Source: Zipacnadum sp036504235 (GTDB lineage: Bacteria; Armatimonadota; Zipacnadia; Zipacnadales; Zipacnadaceae). Taken from it: 64,000 nt of DNA. The notes beneath the pieces are model-generated. The model did not search any database and was not told the origin of the DNA. It was given only the letters and a program-made list of their open reading frames with translations. The position numbers were made by a program, and so were the translations under genes. Each line of letters begins with the position of its first letter. Within the stretch, counting starts at the first letter, position 1. Below are positions 8,043-15,799 of this stretch, one piece after another. The stretch lies in assembly GCA_036504235.1 (NCBI GenBank), contig DASXVN010000080.1, positions 27,082 to 91,081 of the forward strand, given 5' to 3'.

Positions 8043-9995
8043 CTAGGTTCCGACGAGCGAGGCGGCGGCCAACTCCTCCGTACAGCGTCGCGCGGCCAGC
8101 CGCAAGAGCACATATCGGGCGTAAGCCTCGTCGTCCCAGGGTCCCTTCGCCTCCTCGCGTGCCTTCTCCTTCCCCGGTTCTGTCTCCGGCGGGAGGAGGG
8201 CCTGCAGGGTCGCCGCGCCCAGGTCGCCCCCGCGCCAGAGCTCCGCGGCTCCCGCGGGGCTGCCGCTGACGATCTGGGCCACGACCTGCCGGAGCAGCGT
8301 CACCCGTGCCCCCGCCACGCCCGCCCCCAACCGCGCCAGTTGCGCCTGGTACAGCGCCTGCTTGATCGCGCACAGCTCGCGCAGGGACCCGTCCGCCTCG
8401 CGCCGGGCCTGCTTCAGGGTGGCCCGCGCCACCTCCACTTCCCCCTGCACCAGCGCGTAGCGGCTGAACACCAGCCGCCCCCAGGGCCGGTCCGCCCCGG
8501 AGGTCAACAGCGCCAGGAACACCGGCGAGATCTCCAGCGCCACCCGCCGCAGCGAGGCCGAGGCTTCCGCCATCTTCTGCAGGGAGGTCACGTGGGAGGT
8601 CGCGGCCCGCCGCAGCGCCTCCTGGAGGCTGGCGGCCGCCGCCTCATATTCCGCCGCCCCTCGCGGGGCGGGAGAGGCCGGGGCCAGCGCCCGCGACTCG
8701 GCCACCAGACAGTCCGGCAGATCGTACTCCAGCCAGCGCATCTCCATGAGCTGGTCGGAGGTGTGCGAGAGCTCCAGCAGCAGCGACGCGGCCTGAGCTA
8801 CGAGCAGATAACGCCCCTCGCCGGCCGGCTCCACCGCCACCACCTGCGCGGCCTCCAGGGCCTGGTTGAAGTCGGCATTGGCCCGCAGATCAGTCGTCTC
8901 GGAAGCGATCTTCGCGCGCCATTTGCGGCGGAGCTTGTCCTGCTGACTGAGTTCCGCGACCGCCTCGTCCAGGTTCCGGCGCAGCTCGGTCCCGGGCTCC
9001 CAGGTGGCCGCCGGCGCCGGCGCGGCCGCGGGAAGCTGCTCGCGCAGCGCTTGCGCGTCGGCGTTGGCGGGGTCCAGCCGCAGCGCCCGGTCCAGCGCCT
9101 CCCGGGCCGCGGCCTCCCGGCCCTGAGCCTGGTAGACGCGCGCCGCCGCCGCGGGGAGCGAGGCCAGTTCCGGCGCCTGCTGTTCCGCCGCTTCCAGGAG
9201 CTGCGCCGCGCGCGCGTATCGCGCCCGGCCAGCCAGTTGCTCGGCCAGGACCAGTTGGTCGCCCGCGCTGATCATCGCCCCTAGCTGCGCGCGCACCGAC
9301 GCCTCGCGCTGGCGCGATTCCGGATGTGTGGCCAGCAACGTCTGCCAGTAACTCCAGCGGCTCTGGCCCTCCGCGATCAGCCCCAGAAACTCGGCGACTC
9401 CCTGCGGATCGTAACCGGCTCGCAAGCTAATACGCGCCCCCTCGCGGTCCGCTTCCGCCTCCTGGCGCCGCGACTGCCCCAGGCCGTCGAGCAACTGCGC
9501 CACCCGATAGCCCATCATGCCGGTGGAGTTCACGCGCCCCGCCAGGGCCTGCCCCAGCGCCCACAGCAGCGTCTGTCGCTCCATGATCCGCTGGAAATCG
9601 CGGTCCTGCACGTGTCCGACTTCGTGTGCCAGCACGCCCGCCAGCTCATCGTCCGAGTCTACATGCCCCAGCAGCCCCACGTCGCAGTAGATTCGTCCGC
9701 CGGGGAGGGTGAAGGCGTTGATCTCTCCGGAATTGAGCAGGCCAAACCGGCATTTCAGATCGCCGCGCGCACTGGAGGCGGAGACCTGCGCGCCCACCTC
9801 CCGCACCCAGCGCAGCAATGTGGGATTGTGGCACACGCCATACTCTTCTTCGTAGTAACGGGCGGCCACCTCTCCCGCTTCCTCCTCGAGGCTCGCGCGG
9901 CAGCAGGTCACTCCCAGCCCGCAGACCAGCAGCCCGGCGAGCAGGACTGCCGGCAGGCGACGACGATAGCAAGGGCGAGCCGAGGCGTTGGTCAT
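8043..9995 (-). CDS. M48-family zinc metalloprotease with TPR region
   Basis: This 650-residue exported protease has a zinc site HEVGH at residues 124-128, and the third ligand lies in EAEAD at 179-183. INAFTLPGGRIYC near 92-104 is the conserved strand of M48 (Oma1/BepA-like) enzymes. An N-terminal hydrophobic stretch (residues 14-31) ends near two cysteines and may be a signal or lipoprotein peptide, but the lipobox is imperfect. Residues 230-340 contain TPR-like helices (ARYARAAQLLEAAEQQAP, AREALDRALRLDPANADA). The remaining 300 residues are helical and unassigned. By analogy with BepA it may act in envelope protein quality control. ATG at 9995 was preferred over an upstream GTG/ATG because it is followed directly by the signal. 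Confidence 0.88.
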   Translation of the reverse strand: MTNASARPCYRRRLPAVLLAGLLVCGLGVTCCRASLEEEAGEVAARYYEEEYGVCHNPTLLRWVREVGAQVSASSARGDLKCRFGLLNSGEINAFTLPGGRIYCDVGLLGHVDSDDELAGVLAHEVGHVQDRDFQRIMERQTLLWALGQALAGRVNSTGMMGYRVAQLLDGLGQSRRQEAEADREGARISLRAGYDPQGVAEFLGLIAEGQSRWSYWQTLLATHPESRQREASVRAQLGAMISAGDQLVLAEQLAGRARYARAAQLLEAAEQQAPELASLPAAAARVYQAQGREAAAREALDRALRLDPANADAQALREQLPAAAPAPAATWEPGTELRRNLDEAVAELSQQDKLRRKWRAKIASETTDLRANADFNQALEAAQVVAVEPAGEGRYLLVAQAASLLLELSHTSDQLMEMRWLEYDLPDCLVAESRALAPASPAPRGAAEYEAAAASLQEALRRAATSHVTSLQKMAEASASLRRVALEISPVFLALLTSGADRPWGRLVFSRYALVQGEVEVARATLKQARREADGSLRELCAIKQALYQAQLARLGAGVAGARVTLLRQVVAQIVSGSPAGAAELWRGGDLGAATLQALLPPETEPGKEKAREEAKGPWDDEAYARYVLLRLAARRCTEELAAASLVGT

Positions 9996-10080
9996 ATCAA
10001 CTTGCAGACTGCCGGGGGCCGACCGCGGTTCCCTTTCCGGCCTGGGGCCGGTCGAGCGGACCCGCCCCCACAAACAGAGA

Positions 10081-10108
10081 GAGCGGCAGGACCGAAGTCC
10101 TCCCGCTC
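10081..10108 (-). terminator. Second hairpin of a tandem terminator
   Basis: A GAGCGG..CCGCTC-type hairpin with a short TTCG-like loop lies just beyond the stronger terminator at 10125-10151. On the minus strand it is followed by TCTCTCTGTTT. It resembles the first hairpin in its AGGAC/GTCCT core, so one may be a duplicate of the other. Confidence 0.55.
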
Positions 10109-10124
10109 ACCTGAAATGAAGAAA

Positions 10125-10151
10125 ACCCGGCAGGACCAAGTCCCGCCGGGT
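10125..10151 (-). terminator. Rho-independent terminator of the PEP-CTERM gene
   Basis: On the minus strand, ACCCGGC and GCCGGGT arms with an inner GGGACTTGGTCCT form a stable stem that runs straight into TTTTC. It begins 17 bp after the stop codon of the PEP-CTERM gene. Confidence 0.8.
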
Positions 10152-10167
10152 CTGGAGTCAGTATGAC

Positions 10168-10869
10168 CTACGCGACGTCGCGCAGGGCGCGCCGCCGTCG
10201 GCGCCAGGCTCCGGCAAACCCGACCAAGCCCAAGCCCATCAGGGCCATCGTTCCGGGCTCGGGTACGGGATCGTAGTAGTACGTGACCGTCGCGTAAGCG
10301 CTGGAGGACGAATCGAACCGTGACTGCATCGTGGAGCTTCCGGTCGCAGAAGAACTGCCGAATGATTCGAGCCCCGTGCCCAGCAACTGGTAGCCACCGG
10401 CACCGGTGAACAGGTCCAGGTAGTAGGCGTCGGTGCTGGTGAAGGCGTTGCTCAAGTTACCGGCCAGGGCACTGTGGATAACAGTGTCCGTTCCCTCATA
10501 GTCCGTAGTCCCGTCGTAGTTCGGGACCAAGTCCGTTTTGGTGGCGTACGGAAGGACATTGACGATCAGGTTACCGGTCGTCGGATCGGTAAGTGTGAGC
10601 GTGGCCTCCAGGCGCGAGGTGATGCTGCGAGCAGTACCTCCGAGGTTCTCCACCATGGAAGAGCCCTCGACGTGGCCGTAGAGGTTGATCTCGACCCGGT
10701 TCAGGGTCCCCCATTTGGTGTCAAACATCCGCATGTACAGCGTGTCGTTCCAGTCGCCGTGCGTGACGCCGGGATGATTGGACTCGAAGGTCAGAAAGTC
10801 TGCCTGAACGGCTACAGTGCCGATAATCAACGTGCTAACGACCAATGCGGCGAGAACCAGATGTCGCAT
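10168..10869 (-). CDS. PEP-CTERM sorting-domain protein
   Basis: This 233-residue exported protein has a signal peptide (residues 1-25, hydrophobic LVLAALVVSTLIIGTVAV, cleavage near VQA). It ends with a canonical PEP-CTERM anchor: VPEPGTMALMG, a hydrophobic helix and an arginine cluster WRRRRRA. Such proteins are processed by an exosortase and usually linked to extracellular polymer. The body is rich in Ser, Thr, Gly and Tyr and looks beta-sandwich-like, with no known catalytic motif. The ATG at 10869 begins the signal peptide. The gene is monocistronic, with its own promoter and terminator. No exosortase gene is in this window. Confidence 0.9.
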   Translation of the reverse strand: MRHLVLAALVVSTLIIGTVAVQADFLTFESNHPGVTHGDWNDTLYMRMFDTKWGTLNRVEINLYGHVEGSSMVENLGGTARSITSRLEATLTLTDPTTGNLIVNVLPYATKTDLVPNYDGTTDYEGTDTVIHSALAGNLSNAFTSTDAYYLDLFTGAGGYQLLGTGLESFGSSSATGSSTMQSRFDSSSSAYATVTYYYDPVPEPGTMALMGLGLVGFAGAWRRRRRALRDVA

Positions 10870-10923
10870 AGTCCCTCTTCCGTACCCCCCGATATCGCCA
10901 GTGACACCACCTGCCCGGCGGGG

Positions 10924-10953
10924 ATTATGCCCGAGGTGGCCTCCGCCTGTCAA
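10924..10953 (-). promoter_or_regulatory. Promoter of the PEP-CTERM gene
   Basis: On the minus strand TTGACA (10953-10948) and CATAAT (10929-10924) are separated by 18 bp. This places transcription start about 45-50 bp before the ATG at 10869. Confidence 0.6.
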
Positions 10954-11011
10954 GACCCAGCGTCCCAGATGGCCAAAAATTCGTCAAATTCTTCGTCCGC
11001 GGGCCCCTGAC

Positions 11012-11041
11012 TTGACCGGACGGGGTGCATTCTGTTAGCAT
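11012..11041 (+). promoter_or_regulatory. Likely promoter of the small membrane protein gene
   Basis: TTGACC at 11012-11017 and TAGCAT at 11036-11041 lie 18 bp apart, and TG one base before the -10 box gives an extended -10 element. Transcription would begin at or just before the ATG at 11048, so the transcript may be almost leaderless. Confidence 0.4.
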
Positions 11042-11047
11042 TTTCCC

Positions 11048-11338
11048 ATGCAACCCCGTTTCCTGCGCCGGCGGCTGCGGCGTCGAGTCCTGCTGCTGCT
11101 CGTGGGCCTGGTCCTCTTCAGCGGAGGCATCTGGCTGGCGTTGCGGCTCGCCACCCCCTCGACCACTCACCGCGTCCGCATCCTGCCCGGCGCGTCGGCC
11201 CCGGCCCCCCAGTACCAGGTAGACCAGCAGCAGCAGTCCGTGCGCTTCCGCCAGGAGGTCGCGCCCGGCCAATCCCAGGAGTTCGAGGTCAAGAACACCG
11301 ACCAGGGCCTGCTGGTCACCCCCAGCGCCAAGAAATAG
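11048..11338 (+). CDS. Small single-pass membrane protein, unknown function
   Basis: This 96-residue protein has an arginine-rich N-terminus (RRRLRRR), one transmembrane helix at about residues 14-35 (LLLLVGLVLFSGGIWLAL) and a polar tail with QVDQQQQ and a lysine-rich end. The topology is probably N-in with a short exported tail. No family is recognised. It is followed at once by a bidirectional terminator and faces rpsR convergently. The ATG lacks a strong ribosome site, consistent with the very short leader. Confidence 0.6.
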   Translation: MQPRFLRRRLRRRVLLLLVGLVLFSGGIWLALRLATPSTTHRVRILPGASAPAPQYQVDQQQQSVRFRQEVAPGQSQEFEVKNTDQGLLVTPSAKK

Positions 11339-11362
11339 GCAGCTCCCCGAGGGAAGCTGCCT
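11337..11362. terminator. Bidirectional hairpin between small membrane protein gene and rpsR
   Basis: AGGCAGCT and AGCTGCCT arms surround a ten-base loop. The element overlaps the stop of the plus-strand gene and precedes a T-rich stretch on the minus strand. It lies between two convergent genes and could serve both. The plus-strand T-tract is weak. Confidence 0.55.
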
Positions 11363-11413
11363 GGATTTCCACTTACACTTGTCGGCTCTGAGCAGAGCCG
11401 TGAGGGCTGGCTG

Positions 11414-11698
11414 CTAGTCCGCCACGTACGGAATCAGAGCCATCTCGCGCGAGCGCTTGATGGCGCTGGACACGCGGTTCTGATGCCGGCGGCAGGTCCC
11501 CGTCTGGCGAGCCTTGCGAATGCGGGCCCGGTCGTCGAGGTACTGGCGCAGCATGCTTACGTTCTTGTAGTCAATGATGATCTCGACTTTGGCGACGCAG
11601 AACTGACAATGCTTGCGGCGCCCGCGGCGTACTCCGCCGCGGCGGTCATCGCGGTCGCCTCGGTCTCGATCGCGGTCTCGGTCTCGCGGTCCGGCCAT
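11414..11698 (-). CDS. rpsR: 30S ribosomal protein S18, zinc-ribbon-like type
   Basis: This 94-residue protein matches S18 along its core: DYKNVSMLRQYLDDRARIRKA and the C-terminal SSAIKRSREMALIPY, which contact the S15-S6-S18 platform of the 30S subunit. The N-terminus carries an arginine/aspartate repeat (RDRDRDRDRGDRDDRRGG) longer than usual, then KHCQFC, a CxxC pair typical of the zinc-binding form. The ATG at 11698 has an AAGGGTGAG ribosome site. The gene stands alone; rpsF, ssb and rplI, its usual neighbours, are absent, so it may be a second copy or a relocated single gene. It has its own promoter and a hairpin leader. Confidence 0.95.
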   Translation of the reverse strand: MAGPRDRDRDRDRGDRDDRRGGVRRGRRKHCQFCVAKVEIIIDYKNVSMLRQYLDDRARIRKARQTGTCRRHQNRVSSAIKRSREMALIPYVAD

Positions 11699-11738
11699 GT
11701 GAAACTCACCCTTCTCGTTTGCTTGGACTAAAGTGGGA

Positions 11739-11760
11739 AACCCCCGGCAAAGCGGGGGCC
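11739..11760 (-). promoter_or_regulatory. Hairpin in the rpsR leader (possible attenuator or autoregulatory site)
   Basis: In the roughly 70-nt rpsR leader, CCCCCG-CTTTGC-CGGGGG forms a strong hairpin followed by TTTCCC. It could terminate transcription early. It also displays CCG, the element recognised by the S6:S18 complex in known leaders, but S6:S18 binding here is only a suggestion. Confidence 0.45.
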
Positions 11761-11776
11761 TCCGCAAACTGGGGAG

Positions 11777-11806
11777 ATTATAGCAGAGCCGCCCCGCGCT
11801 AGTCAA
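11777..11806 (-). promoter_or_regulatory. Promoter of rpsR
   Basis: On the minus strand TTGACT (11806-11801) and a perfect TATAAT (11782-11777) are separated by 18 bp. Predicted start is near 11770. It sits directly after the stop of the upstream UroD-like gene. Confidence 0.75.
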
Positions 11807-11814
11807 CCGAGGGG

Positions 11815-13077
11815 CTACTCCTCTTCCCCATACGCCGAGGCGATCGCCGCCCGGTGGTCGAACATCTCCTCAATCGGTCCCAGTTGCGCCTCACGCTCCC
11901 CGGAGGGCTCGAAGCGGTCCAGATCTTCCCCGTCGGCGAAGCCCTGCAGCAGCTCCACCATATAGAGGAAGACCCGCAAGGGCACGTCCGGGGGCACGCC
12001 GTGGTCCACCGTCGGGATATAGCCGCCGTACTCCCGCGCCACCCGGTAGCGCTTGACCACCTCGGCGCGGGCGCGCTGCTTGGTGCGCAGTTCCCGCTTG
12101 TCGATCCCGCCCTCCAGGTACAGACCCGGGTACTGGCGCAGGAAGGCCTCCGGATCGTTGCCCGCGGCGATTTCCACCGGCGAGAGGCCCTCGATGCCCG
12201 GGGGATACATGACCTCCAGAATCTGCCCGTTGTAGCCGTCGGAATCCATGATGACGCTCTGGACGCCCCGCTCGTGGAAGAAGCGGTTCAGCCGCCGATA
12301 GCGCGGCAGCATGAACTCGCGCATGTGCGCCGGGGAGATCATCGCCGCGTGCTTATAGGCCATATCCTCGGAGATGATGACCTGATCCACCGGGATCTCC
12401 CCGAAGGGCTCGCGGCAGATCTCCTCCAGGAACCAGGTCCAGTACTCCATCATCTCGTGGACCAGGCCCGGCTGATCGTGGAACCTCACCGACAGTCCCT
12501 CAAAGCCGCACCAGTCGCGGGCGGTCCAGTACAGCCCGGGCACCACCACGATCACCGGCGCGTCACCGCGGCGGCACTGCTCCGCCAGGTCGCGCCAGCC
12601 GGTGCCGGGATGGTAGCGCCGGTAGAGGTCCGGGTTCAGCGTCTCCGGCGCCCCGGAGGAGGGCTCGTCGCTGGCCGTGCGCTCCGGGGTGTGCGGGTCA
12701 AAGCGCTGCTTCATCTGCTCGAAGTCGGCCGGCGTTTTGACCGGGAACTCCAGATAGCGGCGGGTGGCGAAGCCCGCGGTCGGCTGGTTGATGGCATCCC
12801 GGCGCAGTACGCCCCAGGAGTCGCGCCAGATGCGCGTGTTGCCCTGCTCCGAGACGATCTCCTCCGGGAAAGCCGGCCAGGGGCCGAAGAACAGCTTGCC
12901 CAGCCCGCAGGCCGGGTCCTGGCCGACAAACGGGCCCCAGTTTTGGATTTGCTCCTCGTGCAGACCCTGCTTGCGCCAGGCGGCGAAGGTGGCAGCCCGC
13001 GGCCCGCCGAAGCGGTACGGCATGCGGTCCGGCTCCTGATGGCGCAGCACCGCTCGGAATCTCTCGCGATGAGTCAT
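11815..13077 (-). CDS. Uroporphyrinogen decarboxylase-family protein lacking the HxC zinc motif
   Basis: This 420-residue protein has the family start MTHRERFRAVLRHQEPDRMP and the UroD/MtaA-like barrel. Within the family, MtaA/MtbA methyltransferases bind zinc with an HxC pair. At the matching strand this protein reads VIMDSDGYNG, without His or Cys. It is therefore neither a classical UroD (no companion hem genes) nor an obvious zinc methyltransferase. Such paralogues are frequent in carbohydrate-degrading bacteria and their role is unknown. The ATG at 13077 has AAGAAGGGCG upstream. The gene is minus-strand and directly precedes the rpsR promoter. Confidence 0.85.
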   Translation of the reverse strand: MTHRERFRAVLRHQEPDRMPYRFGGPRAATFAAWRKQGLHEEQIQNWGPFVGQDPACGLGKLFFGPWPAFPEEIVSEQGNTRIWRDSWGVLRRDAINQPTAGFATRRYLEFPVKTPADFEQMKQRFDPHTPERTASDEPSSGAPETLNPDLYRRYHPGTGWRDLAEQCRRGDAPVIVVVPGLYWTARDWCGFEGLSVRFHDQPGLVHEMMEYWTWFLEEICREPFGEIPVDQVIISEDMAYKHAAMISPAHMREFMLPRYRRLNRFFHERGVQSVIMDSDGYNGQILEVMYPPGIEGLSPVEIAAGNDPEAFLRQYPGLYLEGGIDKRELRTKQRARAEVVKRYRVAREYGGYIPTVDHGVPPDVPLRVFLYMVELLQGFADGEDLDRFEPSGEREAQLGPIEEMFDHRAAIASAYGEEE

Positions 13078-13474
13078 GCAAACGCCCTTCTTTCGCGGGT
13101 AATCATTCGCTGAGGAGGTCTTCCTTGAACAGCGGACCGGCACCTGCCGACGGAGGCGCGAACTTGAGGTCAGCAGAGGGCGTCCGCACTCGTAAGGGGC
13201 GGAAGGGTGAGACCCGCGCCAGTTTTGCCTCACCCCCGGCCCCTCTCCCCGCGCCTTCGGCTGGGGAGAGGGGAGTAAGGCCAACGACAAACGGCCTGGA
13301 CAGCGGCGGGGTAATTCCCCCTCCCTTTAGGGAGGGGGTTAGGGGGTAGGGCCGTTTCCGGTGGCCTCTTGCCCCCTCTCGCCCACAAAACTGGGGCTTT
13401 GCGGAACAATCCGCGCCGGGAAGCGGTCCAACGTCCGAACCTGCGTACACCATGATGAAAAGGGAGTGTTGTAT
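13078..13474. repeat. Intergenic region with palindromic repeat modules
   Basis: No gene is seen in this 397 bp gap between divergent genes. It holds two members of the window's intergenic repeat set. The first is a CCCCTCTCC..GGGGAGAGGGG hairpin with a CCTCACCCCCGGCC lead (about 13229-13282). The second is a CCCTCCCTTTAGGGAGGG hairpin with GGTTAGGGGGTAGGGCC (about 13319-13352). The last 40 bp hold the AAAAGGGAG ribosome site of the DUF4139 gene. Confidence 0.7.
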
Positions 13475-15523
13475 ATGAAGAGGGTGCTAAGTTTTGCGCT
13501 GATCCTACTCTTAGGCGTGGCCGCTTTGGCCACTGCCGCCGATCTGCCGCTGCAGCGCGTCGTGCTGTTCTCGACCGGCGTAGGCTATTTCCAGCGCGGC
13601 GGCACGGTCGAGGGCGACGCCACGGTTCTCCTGTCCTTTAAGGTGGACCAGATCAACGACATGCTCAAGTCGCTGATCGTCCAGGACCTGGGCGGCGGCA
13701 TGGTCGGCCCCGTCACCTACGCCCCCCGCGAGCCGCTGGCGCACACCCTGGGGAGCTTCTCGGTCAACCTGGCCGACAACCCCAGCCTCGCCGAGTTGCT
13801 CAACCGCCTGCGTGGCAGCGAGGTGACCGTCACCGGCGTCCGCAACACCCGGGGCTTGGTGCTGGGCGTAGAGGCGCGCGAGGTCACCGTCAAGGACAAG
13901 ACCGAGTCCGTCGAGTTCCTCAATCTGCTCACCCCGCAGGGCTTCGCGTCCCTCCCCCTGGCGGGCCTGACTTCGATCAAACTCAGCGACGACAAGACCA
14001 CCACCGAGTTGACCTCGGCGCTCGGCGTCATCGCCGCCAGCCGCAACCAGGACAAGCGCGAGGTGCAGCTCAACTTCACCGGCAAGGGCCAGCGCGAGGT
14101 CCGCGCCGGCTACCTGCTGGAGACGCCGGTCTGGAAGACCACCTATCGCTTGGTTGCCGACACCGACAAGCTCTACCTGCAGGGCTGGGCCATCGTCGAG
14201 AATACCTCCGACATGGACTGGAACAACGTGCAAATGGCGCTGGTCTCCGGTCGGCCCATCAGCTTCACCCAGGATCTCTACGAGCCGCTCTTCGCCACCC
14301 GGCCCGATGTGCCGGTAGCCATGCCGGTGCCGGTCACCCCGCGCACCTATGAGGGAACGATGGGCGAGGCCCCGCCGCCCCCCAGCCCCGCTGAGGAGGC
14401 CATGTCGGCGCCCAAGGCCGGCGCGGCCCTCCGCCGCATGGAGTATGCCGCCGCACCGGCCGCACCGGGCTTTGGCGGCGGCCGGGGGGGCAACGGCATG
14501 AACCAGGGCCTGGACCGCGACGCGATGGCGGCCAGCATGACCGCTATCGCCCAGGGGCAGAACGTGGGTGAGCTGTTCAGCTACACCATCACCCAGCCGA
14601 TCACCCTGGCCCGCCAGAAGGCGGCGATGATCCCCATCGTCAGCGCCGACCTCACCGGGGAGAAGGTCTCGCTGTTTGACGCCACCTCCAACCCGACGCA
14701 TCCGCTTAACGCGCTGCGCCTGAAGAACACCACCGGCCTGCACCTGATGGCCGGGCCGGTCACCGTCCTGGCCGGCGGCGCCTACGCCGGTGACGCGCTG
14801 CTCGACGACCTCAACAAGGGCGACGAGCGGCTCATCACCTATGCGGTGGACCTGACCACCGAGGTCGCTGTGGACCCCGCCCTGGGCCAGACGCAGATTG
14901 TCTCCCTGAAGATTGACAAGGGCGTGCTGCTGGTCAGCAGCCGCAACCACGTGGAGACCACCTTCACCATCAAGAACCGTGGCGAGGAAGCGCGCAACGT
15001 CCTGATCCAGCTCCCGGCCCGCCCGGGCTGGTCCCTGCTGGAGCCGGCCAAGCCCGCCGAGCAGACCGCCAACTACTGGCGCTTCGCGGTCGCGGTCGCC
15101 CCCGGCGCGACGGAGAAGCTGACCGTCAAGCAGGAGCAGCCGATCATGGAGACCATGGCCCTGTTCGAGGGCGATCCGCTCCCGCGCCTGCAGTACTATA
15201 TGCGCGCCGCGGTCATTAGCGACCAGGTCAAGACGGCCCTCCAGGGCTTCATCACCCGCCGCGATGCCCTCCAGCAGGTCGCGGACCAGCTCCAGACCAA
15301 GCAGAACCGCCTGGCGGAGATCACCAAGGAGCAGGACCGCATCCGCCAGAACATGGCCCAGCTCGACCGCACCTCCGACCTCTACAAGAAGTACGTGACC
15401 AAGCTGACCGCGCAGGAAGATGAGTACGACACCACGGTCAAGGAGATCGCGGACCTCCAGAAGCAGCAGCAAACGATGAAGGACGAGCTGAGCACCTACC
15501 TGCACCAGCTCCAGGCCGAGTAG
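13475..15523 (+). CDS. Exported DUF4139-type protein with C-terminal coiled coil
   Basis: This 682-residue protein has a signal peptide (residues 1-20, LSFALILLLGVAALATA). It has a beta-rich N-terminal domain starting VVLFSTGVGYFQRGG, the opening strand of DUF4139-type proteins, and the core YLLETPVWKTTYRLV near 215, also typical of the family. A low-complexity Pro/Ala/Gly linker runs at about 290-345. The last 100 residues form a charged coiled coil (QQVADQLQTKQNRLAEITKE onward). The ATG at 13475 follows AAAAGGGAG. Family function is unknown, with possible roles in extracellular adhesion or assembly. A terminator follows, so it is probably monocistronic. Confidence 0.82.
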   Translation: MKRVLSFALILLLGVAALATAADLPLQRVVLFSTGVGYFQRGGTVEGDATVLLSFKVDQINDMLKSLIVQDLGGGMVGPVTYAPREPLAHTLGSFSVNLADNPSLAELLNRLRGSEVTVTGVRNTRGLVLGVEAREVTVKDKTESVEFLNLLTPQGFASLPLAGLTSIKLSDDKTTTELTSALGVIAASRNQDKREVQLNFTGKGQREVRAGYLLETPVWKTTYRLVADTDKLYLQGWAIVENTSDMDWNNVQMALVSGRPISFTQDLYEPLFATRPDVPVAMPVPVTPRTYEGTMGEAPPPPSPAEEAMSAPKAGAALRRMEYAAAPAAPGFGGGRGGNGMNQGLDRDAMAASMTAIAQGQNVGELFSYTITQPITLARQKAAMIPIVSADLTGEKVSLFDATSNPTHPLNALRLKNTTGLHLMAGPVTVLAGGAYAGDALLDDLNKGDERLITYAVDLTTEVAVDPALGQTQIVSLKIDKGVLLVSSRNHVETTFTIKNRGEEARNVLIQLPARPGWSLLEPAKPAEQTANYWRFAVAVAPGATEKLTVKQEQPIMETMALFEGDPLPRLQYYMRAAVISDQVKTALQGFITRRDALQQVADQLQTKQNRLAEITKEQDRIRQNMAQLDRTSDLYKKYVTKLTAQEDEYDTTVKEIADLQKQQQTMKDELSTYLHQLQAE

Positions 15524-15540
15524 CCGACCCGACGCAAGAT

Positions 15541-15580
15541 AAGAGGGGCTCAGCCGGAGTGACGGCTGGGCCCCTTATTA
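15541..15580 (+). terminator. Rho-independent terminator after the DUF4139 gene
   Basis: GGGGCTCAGCCG and CGGCTGGGCCCC arms with a six-base loop are followed by TTATTAT. It begins 17 bp after the stop codon. Confidence 0.75.
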
Positions 15581-15648
15581 TACGTGGCCCCTATCTCTCT
15601 ACCGCTTGCGGGGGAGAGATAACGGCTCCTGCTGTTGCCTTTGCCGTT

Positions 15649-15687
15649 CCCCCCTCTCCTGCCAGGAGAGGGGCCGGGGGTGAGGCC
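15649..15687 (+). repeat. CCTCTCCTGCCAGGAGAGG intergenic repeat (module H)
   Basis: The hairpin CCCCTCTCCTGCCAGGAGAGG is followed by GGCCGGGGGTGAGGCC and preceded by a TTGCCTTTGCCGTT linker. Near-identical copies lie at about 17617-17654, 40736-40775 and 45118-45156. The upstream 15583-15648 stretch also carries a short GGGGGAGAGATAACGG segment that recurs near 17570. Confidence 0.75.
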
Positions 15688-15799
15688 GGCAGCCGCCGGG
15701 CGAGGACGTGCAGCACGCCCCTCTCAATTTCCTCGACGCAACCCCCGATTGGTGCTAATATCCCTTTGCTGGGTATACGCTCTTCCGGAGGTGCCTCAG

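Noticed and set aside
10168..10869. Complete exosortase/PEP-CTERM system
   Set aside because: Only the substrate protein is present; no exosortase or EPS genes are encoded in the window.
11815..13077. hemE (true uroporphyrinogen decarboxylase)
   Set aside because: Only family-level similarity is seen. The protein is longer than typical HemE, its paralogues are scattered, and there are no haem genes nearby.
13511..15505. 664-codon open frame on the minus strand opposite the DUF4139 gene
   Set aside because: It is a shadow frame caused by high GC at third positions. The plus frame has a signal peptide, ribosome site and terminator, while the minus frame has no recognisable domain.
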